Assembly (NCBI GenBank): GCA_951640195.1
Contig: OX621166.1
Span: forward strand, 841,001 to 905,000
Source of the DNA: Porpolomopsis calyptriformis
Lineage: Eukaryota > Basidiomycota > Agaricomycetes > Agaricales > Hygrophoraceae
Direction of reading: 5' to 3'
DNA length: 64,000 bases
This document shows positions 1-11,100 of this stretch, piece after piece (position 1 is the first letter of the stretch; each line of letters begins with the position of its first letter). A program made the position numbers and the translations under genes. The notes under the pieces were generated by a model. That model worked only from the letters and a program-made list of their open reading frames with translations. It had not been told where the DNA came from and did no database searches.

Positions 1-868
1 AACCAAGGAAGTAAGCGAGATGAAGCATTTTCAACTTGATTAATTCTTACGTCATGTTAAGGACGGAAATCATGCCAAGGTCGTAGAGAATTTCATTGCG
101 GGGAAGGAAGCCGACATGTTTCCGGCTGGTATGTTGGTTCTTAATGCTGACTTCGGATATTGATCTCTTTGCACGCGGAATAGAATATTTACCGGGGGAT
201 GAGTTTTGCGACATGTGCCGGATCACGCTGGCTCCCGAGAGTGGCCAAGACTTTGATCAAGTACCCATTCCGGGTCCTGGAAAGTACGAGATCAATTGGC
301 GAAGGTGAGGATAGAGAGTTGCCTATTGATGAACTTGAGTATCGATATTCACAGAATCATGCCCAACGGTGAGCGCGGCCCCCTTTCTACGACTCGGCGA
401 CCCCTGCCTGCATTACGACCACCAACGGCCGGGTTGGTAGCGCATCTGAGTGTTCCTCCAATTGCAAAACTGCACGTTCCCATATCCATGCTTCTCACAA
501 TCCGTAACCAACATCCAACGCGATCTGCAAACGTCACTATCCAACTCGAGCCTGACTCGTCGGACGGATTCGTGGTGGCAGGATTGAGAGTGGGCCGTGT
601 GCCGATACTATTGCCAGGAGCGGAAGAACAGCTGAGCTGGAGGCTCGTTCCTCTTGACTGCGGGTATGTCAATGTCCCACGGTTGAAAGTAGTTGATCAG
701 AGGAAGGCGATCGCGAGTTCACAAGGGATTGAGGGAGCTAATGCAGAAGTTGATACTGTGGGAGAGGCGGTGGGTGTCGTGGATGTGAGACGAGATGAAA
801 GAGATGGAATGGGCGGAGAAGTAAGGAATAATAGCCTCGGCATGACTACAGTTTTGGTCTTGCCTTAA
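1..868 (+). CDS. TRAPPC11: TRAPPC11-like trafficking protein, C-terminal end (partial, 4 exons)
   Basis: This is the 3' end of a host gene that begins left of the window. I read exons 1-10, 62-128, 184-304 and 355-868, with introns 11-61 (GTAAGC..AG), 129-183 (GTATGT..TAG, CTGAC branch site) and 305-354 (GTGAGG..CAG). Without removing the 50-nt last intron the frame hits TGA at 306; removing it joins ..KYEINWRR to IMPNGERGPL in frame. The spliced C terminus has RSANVTIQLEPDSSDGFVVA and a later LVPLDCGYVNVPRLKV. I recognise this pattern from the C-terminal Gryzun region of TRAPPC11, a TRAPP complex subunit acting in ER-Golgi traffic. The last about 60 residues are low-complexity. The stop is TAA at 866-868. 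The family call rests on memory; TRAPPC10/Trs130 is the main alternative. The exon structure is well supported. Confidence 0.68.
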
Positions 869-1054
869 TGTTTATCAGATAGACCTGACCTTCAAATATT
901 AGAAGACTAGATCTAAGGATAATTTATGAACTCTCGGTCTCCTAGGGAGGATACAAGGTCTAAACATGATAGAACATCCACTTGGAGTCCCTCTGTGGAC
1001 CTTCTGAGTAGACCAGGGGAAACCTAAAATCAACTGATGCAATTGCTAAGGGCC
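869..1054. other. Intergenic stretch after the TRAPPC11-like gene
   Basis: No gene or clear repeat seen. It separates the host gene stop from the leftmost copia LTR and presumably holds the host gene's 3' UTR and polyadenylation region. I see no convincing AATAAA. Confidence 0.4.
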
Positions 1055-1236
1055 TGTTTGGAAACACTTTCACACTAGAAAGAGACAGCTGAAATATTCA
1101 GATTATATCTGTTAGGAGTAGTACTTCGGATTCTTAATAAATCATCATAACTGTAGTCAGCAGCAGCTGACATTTCCATACTCATGAATACATGGTATAA
1201 TGACTAATGGGATGTAGTACAATTGCTATCTCTACA
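1055..1236 (-). repeat. Probable 3' LTR of copia element B
   Basis: The right edge (..CTCTACA, 1236) is well placed. On the minus strand the B polyprotein ends (..DKLGLCAN, stop), then a purine tract GAGAGGGAG, then TGTAGAGATAGC, the expected polypurine tract and LTR start. The left edge is a guess: the nearest upstream TG that would give a TG..CA unit is at 1055. No second copy of this LTR is in the window, so the boundary cannot be confirmed. Confidence 0.45.
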
Positions 1237-1785
1237 CTCCCTCTCAATTGGCACATAGTCCAAGTTTGTCATGAAAGAAGTGGAATTTTGGAGATAGCAG
1301 TGGTTTGGTAGAGATGTCCACAACATTCTCAGCAGTTGGGACATATTGTATGTCTACCTAGCGGTCCAGTACAGCTTCTTGGATGAAATGGTATCTAATG
1401 TTGATATGTTTTGATTGGGCATGATACTTGTTGTTTTCAGCAAGAGCAATAGCTCCTTGATTGTCAGAGAACATGGTGGTTGGTTCAGAGAAGTTGCCAA
1501 TGAGTTCACTGAGGAATTGACGTATCCAGAGTACTTCCTTGAGTGCGTGCATTTGGGCTATATACTCAGACTCGGTTGTTGATAGTGCTATAATGGGTTG
1601 CTTCTTTTAAGCTCCAGGTCACTGCACCCTTTCCAATCATCATGGCATAACCAGAGATGGAGTAGCAATCCACCTGAGATCCCCAATCAGCATCTATGTA
1701 GGTTTTCGGTTCTACCTCTTTCTCTCCCCCCAGAGTCAGCCAGAGATCTTTCGTTGATCCCAAGTATGAGATCAGTTTCTTAAGT
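1237..1785 (-). pseudogene. Copia element B, 3' part of pol (RT end and RNase H)
   Basis: Minus-strand remnants of a Ty1/copia polyprotein. About 1785-1580 encodes the RT-RNase H connection (SYLGSTKDLWLTLGG, then TYIDADWGSQ). About 1552-1250 encodes RNase H (SDNQGAIALA, KHINIRYHFI) and the terminal DKLGLCAN. In-frame stops and small shifts break it. It is the downstream continuation of the fragment at 16660-19907: the two halves are separated by the C LTR, whose TSD gcatc is at 1786-1790 and 16660-16664. Close relative of element A, not functional. Confidence 0.8.
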
Positions 1786-1790
1786 GCATC

Positions 1791-2347
1791 TGTTAGAAAT
1801 ATCTGCACCAAATGAGCACACTCGTTTTGCGCACTCTCAGGTGACGTTGTGACACCTTGCGTGAAACGAGCATACTTGTTCTGTGCACCTGTTATAGTGT
1901 TTATACCAAAATCACTAAAGAGACCGTAACTCAAGAACCAGTGATTGGATTAACTTCAAACTTGGTTCACCGGGCTCCTTGAAAGCTGCGCCAAACGAGC
2001 ACACTCGTTTCGCACACTCTGAGCTACTGTGCCACTCGGATCATCCATGACGGTCCCTTTCACCCTTTCATTTCACTTCATTCTGTACTCTTATTGAACC
2101 CCCTTTAAAAGACTATATTGCGGACCATTATCCCTTACATATCAGGTCCCTATGGCCTTCAAACACTTGTCTGTTATAGTCCTTCATATATTCCCCTTTT
2201 ATTACTTCATATATAAAGATACACTTTTTCATAGTAGACTCCCTAGTTTTAACTTACTTGTCTACATACTGTGGTTCCATCCTGAATCCAACAGTCCCTT
2301 TGGATCACTTATCAGCTCTATATTGTGTCGTGCTAGGCCCAGAGAAC
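1791..2347. repeat. Solo LTR C, left piece (split by copia A)
   Basis: Starts TGTTAGAAATATC after TSD gcatc (1786-1790). The right end lies across element A at 16636-16659 (..CGGTCCTAACA) followed by the same gcatc (16660-16664). Joined, it is about 581 bp, TG..CA, with 5-bp TSD, inside the RT of copia B. It contains a TATATAAAG near 2210 on the plus strand and two similar 36-bp blocks (about 1803 and 1984, both with GAGCACACTCGTTT). No internal coding region, so a solo LTR is the simplest reading. Confidence 0.75.
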
Positions 2348-2459
2348 TGATGAAGTTGGTTGGGTGAAAAATGTCAGATTAAGGAAAATACTAAAGATTA
2401 TGTAATCAACATATGCATACATTTGTATCAACTGAGTCGTGATTGTATATATCCCAACA
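2348..2459 (-). repeat. Copia A 3' LTR (112 bp)
   Basis: TGATGAAGTTGG..CCCAACA on the plus strand, nearly identical and equal in length to 16519-16630. The minus-strand polypurine tract TTGAGGGGGAG (2460-2470) lies directly against it. 112 bp is very short for an LTR. Confidence 0.9.
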
Positions 2460-2466
2460 CTCCCCC

Positions 2467-3990
2467 TCAATTACAACGTAGTCCTAGTTTGTCGCGGAAG
2501 TACATAAACTTTGGGGCCGGGAGGGCTTTCATGAAGATGTCAGCGATGTTTTCGGAGGTAGGTACATAGATGATTTCGACATCCTTGTTTGTTACCGATT
2601 CCCTGATGAAATGATATCGGATGTCAATGTGCTTGGATCGAGCATGGAACTTGTTGTTCTTCGCGAGGGCGATTGCGCCTTGGTTATCCGAGTAGAGAGT
2701 AGTCGGGTTCGTGAATTTTGAGGTGAGTTCTCCCAAAAATTGTCGTACCCATAACAGTTCCTTCAGGGCATGGGTTTGCCCAACGTACTCGGATTCCGTA
2801 CTTGAGAGGGCCATGATAGGCTGCTTCTTCGAGCTCCATGTGACAGTCCCTTCTCCCATCTGCATCACATATCCAGATATTGAGTGTCTATCCGACTGGG
2901 ATCCCCAGTCGGCATCAGTGTATATTACTGGGTCTGACCGTTCACCCCCACCCAAGACCAGCCATAGGTCCTTCATTAAGTTGAGGTATATAATGAGGCG
3001 TTTTAAGGCCTCCCAGTGTGCCATTCCTGGGTTTTTAACGAATTGGGCAAGCTGCCCAACTTGGAATATCGCATCCGGCCGGGATATCATAACTGGCCAG
3101 AGAACATGACCTATAGCCTCAGCATAAGGTACATCCTGCATCTCACTTATCTGATGTGGTGTAGCAGGTAATTGATCTGCAGATAGCACCTGACCAGGCA
3201 GAGCCGGGAGATTTACAGGTTTGGCATCTAATAGTCCGAACCTTGTTGCCATTGCCTCTATATAGGCTCATTTGTTGATGGAGATGGTCCTCATTGCTCT
3301 GTCCCTTCTTATCTCAAATCCTAGGAACCAGTGGATATCTCCCATATCTGCAATCTCGAAGTGGGTTCGAAGCCCTCGTTTGAATCCATTTACGGCTCAA
3401 ATAGATGACCCGGCAATAGCCATGTCATCTGTGGCTACAGCAACAATGACGGATTCATGGGCATTGCGTTTGAAGAATACGGAGTGGTCCATGCTTGATC
3501 GTTGGTATCCAAGCTTGTAGAACACGGCAGAAAGTGTTTCATACCATTCATGCCTGGCCTGTTTTAGTCCATACATTGCTTTCAGCAGACGACAGACCTT
3601 CCCTTCCTCTCTGGGTTTCAGAACTCCTTTGGGAGGCCACATATAGACCTCCTCCTTCAGTGGGGCATTGAGGTAAGCACTCTTGATATCTACCTGGTGG
3701 ATTTCCCAGTCAAGTTGAGCAGCTAAAGAGAGGATGACTCGGACAGATGGCATCTTTGCAGCTGACGAGAACGTTTCCATGTAATTTACACCATATGTTT
3801 GGCAGTGTCCACCAGCAACTATGCGAACCTGACATGTATCCACAACGTCATCCGCATTCCGTTTCTCCTTCAATACTTCAGAACATGGGATTACGGGTTT
3901 TCTGGGAGGTAGGTCAACAATCTCCCAAGTCTGGAGTTTCTGGAGTTGACCTATCTCATATTTCAGAGTAGTATCCCATGCCTTTCCATG
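2467..3990 (-). pseudogene. Copia A reverse transcriptase and RNase H
   Basis: Minus-strand copia RT and RNase H, read from about 3990 down to 2467. RT landmarks: WEIHQVDIKSAYLNAPL, YGLKQARHEWY and an active-site box VAVATDDMA (ATDD at 3424-3435) in place of the usual YVDD. RNase H landmarks: YTDADWGSQSDR, SSTESEYVG, SDNQGAIALAKN and C-terminal DKLGLRCN. Two TGA codons (about 3397 and 3270) interrupt it. In the reaction the enzyme would copy element RNA to cDNA and remove the RNA strand; this copy cannot make it without readthrough. Confidence 0.85.
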
Positions 3991-5628
3991 TGGGCCCTCA
4001 AGCGCTTCAGTCATTGAGTGCGGTTCTAAGCCCATGGATCCCGCTATCGCATAAAGCGGGTTAAGGGTGTCATTATCGGAATCGAAGTTGAGTGGGATTA
4101 CTCCCCCTAGTTCATCACCACTCTCCAGATTGAGATCACAGATGAATGCCTCAGCATATGCTAGGGCAGCAGGTTCATAAACACCCTTTGCCATATCCCA
4201 GTAGGATCCCGGGGGTAGATGTGTACGCATTCCACATCCAAAGGTAGGTGCCAATTCCGGGATTTCTGGGTTAAGTCCCTGGGTTTCTGGGATTTTTGGA
4301 GTTTCCGGAACAACTTCGGAATTGGGTGGTAGGTGTGTAGGTTCATCGGGATAGCGCTGGATGACTTTATTCTTCTCCCCTTCATCCAGGGTATCTTCAG
4401 GGATGATAATACCTTCACCCTGAAGCAGATGTAGGTCTTCCGGGTTGAACACAACATCCTGTTCGATACTGATGGTTCGCTTATCAGGCCAGTAAATCCA
4501 GAACCCTTTGCTCTCGGAATCGTATCCAACAAAGCAGGCTTTCCGTGCATGTTCATCAAGCTTTCCAGCATACAAGTCTTTCACATATGCGGCAGCTCCA
4601 AACTCATGGATCCCACCCAGAAATGGTTTCCGGTCACGTACCATCTCATATGGGGTCTTTCCATTCAGTGCTCGGGTTTCAGTCGGGTTCTCTAGCCACA
4701 CACAGTGGTGCATAGCTTCAGCCCAAAGGGATCACGGTAATCCCGACGCAAAAAGGAGGCCACAGGCATGTTCAGCATGGGTATGCATACCACGTTCGGA
4801 GACTCCATCCTGTTGAGGAGAGTCATGGACAGTAAGTTCACGTTTTGTCCCTTTTGTATTGAGGTGGTGATCAAAGTCATTACTCAGGAATTCTCCCCCT
4901 CAATCACACCGGAGGTATTTGATCCAGGCACCATTCTGTTGAGTATTAATGGCTGCCTCATCCTTCTTGTAGGCATTGAGAGTTTCACTTTTCTTCGTGA
5001 GGAAGTAGACTTGTGTCTCACGGGAGTAGTCATCTTTCCGGAAGGCAGCATAGTGCTTTCCACCTAGGCTAGATGTTGAAGCAGGTCCCCAGAGATCCCA
5101 ATGGACTCGTTCACCATATTGTGTCGCTCGGGTAAGTGACTCTTTCGGAAATGGTTTTCACACTGCCTTTGCCTTTACGCATGGCTCACAAAATTCTTCC
5201 TTGGACAATGGGTCAATCTCGATACCCAATATCATTCCATTTGACACCATATGCTTTACTGTCGACACAGCAATATGGCCCAACTTCCGGTGGGCCTCCA
5301 TCAGCGTCATCTTGGTAGTCACGGCATTCACATGATCACACCAGGTTTCAGTTCCAGCTGTAATCCTATATAGCCCTTGGAATCGTGGAATCTTCACTAT
5401 CACATGTCCATGAGGGTGAGTAACAATTGCGTGGTCTTTTCCGAAGACCACAGACTTAGCAGCTTGAGCTAGTCGGCTGACAGAAACAAGTGTGAAGGCT
5501 AAATCCGGTGTGTACACACAGTCCTTCAACATCACTGATGATGATGAACTGCTGTTAGGTAGCTCAATCCTTACGTCTCCAGTTCTGATTGCCTTGAACG
5601 TCCTTCCATCGGTGGTTTTGATTTCTCA
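3991..5628 (-). pseudogene. Copia A GAG-pre-integrase and integrase
   Basis: Minus strand. About 5535-5160 is the GAG-pre-integrase segment (KDCVYTPDLAFTLVSVSRL, then HRKLGHIAVSTVKHM and EPCVKAKA, the zinc-binding H..H..C..C region). About 5120-4690 is the catalytic core: VHWDLWGP (first Asp), a CD-stop-GGEF box (second Asp; TGA where Arg is expected), and DGVSERGMHTHAEH (Glu). About 4690-4000 is the C-terminal region. TGA codons occur near 5155, 4896 and 4737, each at an expected Arg. It would have joined the cDNA to host DNA. Confidence 0.82.
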
Positions 5629-6151
5629 GTCAATCGGTACGTAGGTTTCAAACCTTGCCCTATCTAGGCAAAAGTGACGACTGGCACCACTATCGAGGAT
5701 CGTATCGCGACCCAATCCATCCAACCCGAGGTTAGATACGATGGCTTTAAAGTCCGAGGTGCATGTGAATGCAAACAAGTCATCGTTTTCTGATACTTTC
5801 GCTACATTAGCCACCTCAAGTTTCTTTTTCACCTTCAGTTGATGGGGACCTTGCCCCTCCATGCCGCCTCCTGGGGCATAACACGTTGCCTTCAGGTGAC
5901 CAACCTTTTGGCAGTTATAGCAAGTTTTAGTCGTTGCGGACTTCTTTTCTGTACATTTCGATCCAGATCCTCGGGAACCTTGCAAGGCAAACATTGCTGC
6001 CTCAGCAGCCATTTCTTGCCCACTGGCAATCAAGCGGTGTTCTGCTTCCTGGATGAAAATTGATGCTAGGTCATCAGGCTGGATAGATTTTCCAGTGACC
6101 TTCATAGTGGTTTCGACCATCTGCACAGTGGCATGGTAAACCTTGAGCCTA
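5626..6151 (-). pseudogene. Copia A gag C-terminal half and protease
   Basis: Minus strand, continuing the gag piece at 15907-16496 across the foldback element. Contains the gag segment KSIQPDDLASIFIQEAEH, a CCHC zinc knuckle (CYNCQKVGHLKATC) and an aspartic protease motif (ILDSGASRHFC). It ends at a TGA (5626-5628) in front of EIKTTDG, where integrase-side coding resumes in the same frame, so gag and pol form one polyprotein in this element. Confidence 0.85.
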
Positions 6152-6584
6152 TTCAGCCAAGATAGCAGTGAACTACAGTGAAATGAACTTGCTATATAGC
6201 GGTGTTTCTCGGTCTACCGATCTTCGGCCGAAAATACATATATAGCTGATGTACACTGAAGCGCTGAAATTTATATATAGTAGTGAAATACATCTCCACT
6301 AAAAGGCAGGTATGCCAGTACACTACAGGGTAGCCAAGAGTGATAAGGGAGATACACTAATGGGCCGAAGATAGTACTCACCAAAGACTATGGAGGGGCC
6401 GAGAAATGGATGTATATGTATATGGCTCAGCCGAGATATAGATTGCTGATAACTACCGATGGGCCGAAGGTGGTTTCTACTATATATACAGGTTGGCCGA
6501 GATCGGTATGCTATACTACACCTTCAGAGATGTCCACTGATGCTGAGAATGGCTCGGCTGAGGGGTAGCAGTTGCATCGGTACC

Positions 6585-6841
6585 TGTTACATCCCAGTTC
6601 CGATGAACTCCGATGAATTCCAATGAACTCCGATGAACTCCGACAACTCCGAACACTCCGTACTTTTCACATGTTTCTTACTTATGACGTCCTCTGTTGT
6701 CACTATGTCTCAGATATAATTATCTAGCAGGTATATAAGTACTGCATTTTTTCCCTGTATCTGTAGACAGAATATCGACTAAGTCCCATCGTTTATTTAT
6801 CTCCGATCTCTGAATTCAACTCCGAAACTTCAGACATAACA
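6585..6841 (+). repeat. Gyp1 5' LTR (257 bp)
   Basis: TGTTACATCCC..CATAACA. The first 75 bp are a degenerate run of CCGATGAACT-like units. TATA box GTATATAAG at 6731-6739; the expected transcript start is about 6762-6767, where AGACAGAATAT (6765-6775) lies, the sequence complementary to the priming site after the LTR. Confidence 0.92.
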
Positions 6842-6843
6842 GT

Positions 6844-6854
6844 ATATTCTGTCT
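6844..6854 (+). promoter_or_regulatory. Gyp1 self-priming site
   Basis: ATATTCTGTCT, three bases after the LTR, is the exact complement of AGACAGAATAT (6765-6775) in the LTR, 33 nt after the TATA box. In Tf1 of fission yeast the first 11 nt of the transcript fold onto such a site and prime reverse transcription. No tRNA-like site is visible here. Confidence 0.75.
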
Positions 6855-6876
6855 CTAGCTCGGGTTTTTATTCACG

Positions 6877-8103
6877 ATGACACAACGTACTCTTGAACGT
6901 TTTACGGGATTTTCAACTAGAGGTCGATTATCTCTGACCAACTCCGAGACAAGTCCTGTGTCTCCGACTACGCATATATCTGAAAGGCTTCCTACTGCTT
7001 TTCATGATCGAGAAAATCCATTACAACCCGTAACTCCGCGGACTACTCAAGGTCAAGCATCAACTTCGGTTGAAGAGACACCGCAAGTCCAGCCAGCTCA
7101 GGAAGCTCCGGAACAGGAGACAGCTGAAGAGAGATTGATCATGGCTTTTCAAAATATTGCCACCATCGCTCAAGCTTCTTCTGGAGCCAAACCCACAAAA
7201 TCTAAAGTCCGAGAGCCTGACCCTTTTGATGGCTCTGATCCGATGAAACTCCGACCTTTCCTGGTTCAACTTCAATTGAATTTCAAGGATAGGCCTTCTG
7301 CGTTTACTTCTGATGAAGCTAAGGTCAATTACACTATGTCATTTCTGAAGGGAATGGCGTTATCTTTATTTGAACCTTATCTTTTGGAGACTATTCCTAA
7401 CCCTCCATTGTTCCTTTCGGACTTCTCGGAGTTCTGCTCCGAGTTACAGGACCAATTTGGACCTTTGGATCCAATAGGAACTGCTGAAGCGGAATTAGAA
7501 TCCTTGAAGATGTTCGATAATCAACGAATCGCCAAATATATTGTGCATTTCAATAGGCTAGTGGTTCAAGTCCAATGGGACGTTGGAGCACTGCGGCATA
7601 TCTTTTACCGTGGTCTTCCAGATCGAATCAAGGATCAAATGTCTCAAGTTGGAAAACCAGCCACGTTGGTAGCTATGAAGGAGTTAGCTCAAACGATTGA
7701 TGCTAGGTATTGGGAACGTAAAGGGGAGCTTAAGCGTGACTCTGGTCATGCTCCTGCACCTCCGACGAATGCTCCTAAACCACCTTCAACTCCAACAACA
7801 CCTTCTACTTTCAAGAAAACTCCTATGAAATCCACTCCGACTACCTCAACTCTGAAGCATCCTAACCTCTCCGATAAGCTTGGAAAAGACGGGAAGCTTA
7901 CTCCGGCTGAACGAAAACGTCGTTTGGATAATAACTTGTGTATGTTTTGTGGATCCCCAGGTCATATGGCAAAGGAATGTCCAAAGTCTGGTTCCTCTGC
8001 TTCAAAGAAGGCTTCTGGACGTGCCACTGTTGTTGCTGATCCACCCACTCAGGAATCCCCTACTCCTATTCCGAGCGCCCCTCCGGCTGCTCCGGAAAAA
8101 TAG
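6877..8103 (+). CDS. Gyp1 Gag
   Basis: Intact 408-aa structural protein that would form the particle shell and bind RNA. The N-terminal 100 residues are Pro/Thr/Gln-rich. Residues about 110-290 look like a retrotransposon gag capsid (KVREPDPFDGSDP, then a helical region ending ELAQTIDARYWER). A linker rich in Pro and Thr follows, then one CCHC zinc knuckle (CMFCGSPGHMAKEC, 7937-7978). The ATG at 6877 is the first in frame, 36 nt after the LTR. Pol lies in the -1 frame and its reading frame is open upstream of 8121, so a frameshift is plausible. Confidence 0.88.
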   Translation: MTQRTLERFTGFSTRGRLSLTNSETSPVSPTTHISERLPTAFHDRENPLQPVTPRTTQGQASTSVEETPQVQPAQEAPEQETAEERLIMAFQNIATIAQASSGAKPTKSKVREPDPFDGSDPMKLRPFLVQLQLNFKDRPSAFTSDEAKVNYTMSFLKGMALSLFEPYLLETIPNPPLFLSDFSEFCSELQDQFGPLDPIGTAEAELESLKMFDNQRIAKYIVHFNRLVVQVQWDVGALRHIFYRGLPDRIKDQMSQVGKPATLVAMKELAQTIDARYWERKGELKRDSGHAPAPPTNAPKPPSTPTTPSTFKKTPMKSTPTTSTLKHPNLSDKLGKDGKLTPAERKRRLDNNLCMFCGSPGHMAKECPKSGSSASKKASGRATVVADPPTQESPTPIPSAPPAAPEK

Positions 8104-8120
8104 GAGGCAGTCCGCATAAG

Positions 8121-11100
8121 ATGCGGAATGTGGACTGCGTTGAAACCGTTCCTGCGTCTTCTATTGTAAAGCTCAACGCTTCCATTCCTTGCTCTGATTC
8201 CTTTTTGATCACTTTATTTATCGATTCGTTATCTATTCCAACTCTTATCGATTCAGGATCCACGCACTGTTTCTTGGACTTTGACTTTGTCCATCGAAAC
8301 AAGCTCCAAACATCTCTGCTTCCTCCGAAGCAACTCCGATTATTTGATGGATCTCAAGGGAGAACCATTGATATGGGAGTTATCCTCCCTGTCCAATTTC
8401 CATCTGGAGAAACTCTAAATATTGAGTTTTTGGTCACTCCGTTGGATGCATCTTGTTCTGCTGTTCTTGGATTCAACTGGCTTACCTGCTACAATCCGTT
8501 GATTGACTGGGTTACAAGCAGTATTTCATTTGGGACACCAAAACCGATGTATTCGTCTTCGTTGTCGACACCTATGCCCTCCGAGGCAACTCCGCTTGAC
8601 CCTCCAGCTCCAACTCCAGCTCCGACTTCACTTCCTCCTGTGTCCATTATTTCGGCAGCTGCATTTGTACATGCTAGCAAGCAAGAAGGATCTCAATCAT
8701 TCGTTCTTCAAACTGCTGATATTGCGAAAGCATGTTCTGTCGACATCTCCGATGTTCCTCTGGACCCTACATTTTATGTGAAAGTTCCTCCAGAATATCA
8801 TGACTATGCTGATGTTTTCAGTGAAGGAAAATCTAAATGTCTTCCTCCTCATCGTTACAGCGATCACCATATTGATCTAGAGGAAGGTACGACACCTCCA
8901 CTGGGACGCATCTATTCTCTTTCTGTTGCGGAACAAGAAGCCCTTCGTATATTCTTGGATGAGCATCTTAGAAAAGGTTGGATACATTCCTCCGGATCTC
9001 CGGGCAGTGCTCTGATCGTTTTCATCCACAAGAAAGATGGTTCCTTATGATTATGCGTAGACTATCGAGGCATCAATAAAATCACCAAGAAAGATCGTTA
9101 CCCACTTCCGCTCATCTCCGATCTCCTGGACTGTGCCAGCAAAGGTCGTATTTACACCAAAATCGATCTATGAATTGGATACTTCAATGTACGAATCACG
9201 GGAGGGGATGAATGGAAAACCACTTTCCATACCAGGTATGGTGCTTTCGAATTATTGGTTATGCCCCTAGGTCTATGCAATACCCCATCAACATTTCAAC
9301 GTTTTATAAACGAGATTTTCTCCGACCTCTCCGATATCTCCGTTGTAGTATATCTTGATGATATCCTTATCTACTCGGATAACGTTGCGGATCACCGGAG
9401 ACATGTCTGCGAGGTACTCTGAAGACTCCGACTTAACAGTCTTTTCAGAAAACTGGAAAAATGTTTCTTTCATCAAGATACAATTGAATACCTTGGATTT
9501 ATTCTTTCCCCTGGTGGAATTACCATGGACCCCGCCAAAGTTCAAATTATCCTGGATTGGCCAGAACCATGTAAAATCAAGGATGTCCAGTCATTCTTAG
9601 GTTTTGGAAATTTCTATAGGCGTTTTATCAATAACTACTCAGGATTGGTATCTCCGCTTACGCGACTGACCCGGAAGAATGTTCCGTGGAATTTCGATAC
9701 TCAATGCAAGTTCGCATTTGAATCTCTGAAGCGGGCCTTCACTTCCGCTCCTGTTCTTGTCAATTTCACTCCAGGATCACATCTGGTAGTAGAGACAGAT
9801 GCCTCCGACTACGCCATAGCAGGCATCTTATCAACTTACGCTGATGATGAATCATTACATCCCATTGCGTTCTACTCTCGGACTTTAACTCCGCCGGAGT
9901 TGAACTACGATATTCATGACAAGGAACTGTTAGCCATTCACAATAGTTTTTGCAACTGGCGTCATTACCTTGAAGGCTCTTCTGACCCAGTCGACGTTGT
10001 CACTGATCACAAGAATTTGGTATACTTTTCTATGACCAAACTCCTGTCACGGCGTCAGGCTCGTTGGTCTGAATTTTTGTCAGGCTTTAATCTGGTCATT
10101 CGTTTTCACCCTGGAAAACTCGGAGCAAAACCGGACTTCTTAACACATTGGTATGACATAAACCCTAAAGAGGGAGATAGCAACTACGCCAGTATCAACC
10201 CTCAGAACCTCCGACCGGTTTTTACCTCAGAGCAACTGGCTTCGTCCCTACGAGCTTTATCCTTATTGGATCCAGTGTTAAAGGCTGCATTCATTATGGA
10301 TGTGGACTCCCTCCACTCGAAAATTTGGAATTCACTCTGTGATGATCCAGTGGCTATGGAGCATCTGAAGGTTGCAGAGTCCAACTCCGAGGCCAACTCC
10401 GATGCCAACTCCGATCTCCGATGGACTATCAACACTTCTGGTTTCCTTCGTTATAATGGTCATATCTATGTGCCCAATGTAGATGACTTACGACTTCAAA
10501 TTTTGTGTATGAAACATGATCATCCAATTGCTGGTCATTTTGGTCAAAATAAAACGCTTGAATTGATCCAACGAGAATACACATGGCTGGAACTTCGGAC
10601 CTTTGTAAAGGACTACTGTAACTCCTGTACTATGTGCGCTAGGTCCAAAGTCCCTCGCCATCGACCTTATAGTTTGCTCAAGCAACTCCCAATTCTGGAG
10701 AAACCTTGGAATTCCATCTCCATGGATTTCATCGAGCAACTCCCTAACTCCGATGAATTCTCTGCTATTCTTGTCATTGTTGATCGATTCTCCAAACAAG
10801 CTATTTTCATACCAACCTTCAACACCATCACTGCTCCTCAACTCGCTCAACTTTTCCTTGTCCATGTATTCTCCAAACATGGAGTTCCCTCACATGTCAC
10901 CTGTGACCGAGGCTCGGAGTTCGTCTCCCGCTTTTTCCAGTCATTGGGTAAAGTCCTTGACATGCGTCTCCATTTTACCTCCAGGTATCATCCGGAAGGT
11001 GACAGACAAACTGAACGAGTTAATCAAACCTTGGAGCAATACCTACAGATGTATTGTAACTATCAACAGGACAACTGGTCCCATCTCCTGGCTATTGTGG

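Noticed and set aside
1566..1934. 122-codon minus-strand frame starting MSYGLFSDFGIN
   Set aside because: It is a fusion of solo LTR C (right half) and the copia B pol (left half) across the insertion border at 1790/1791, not a gene.
6152..6170. CACTA-type transposon ends (CACTATC at the right border)
   Set aside because: The orientation is wrong (right end reads CACTA outward instead of TAGTG) and no 3-bp TSD is seen.
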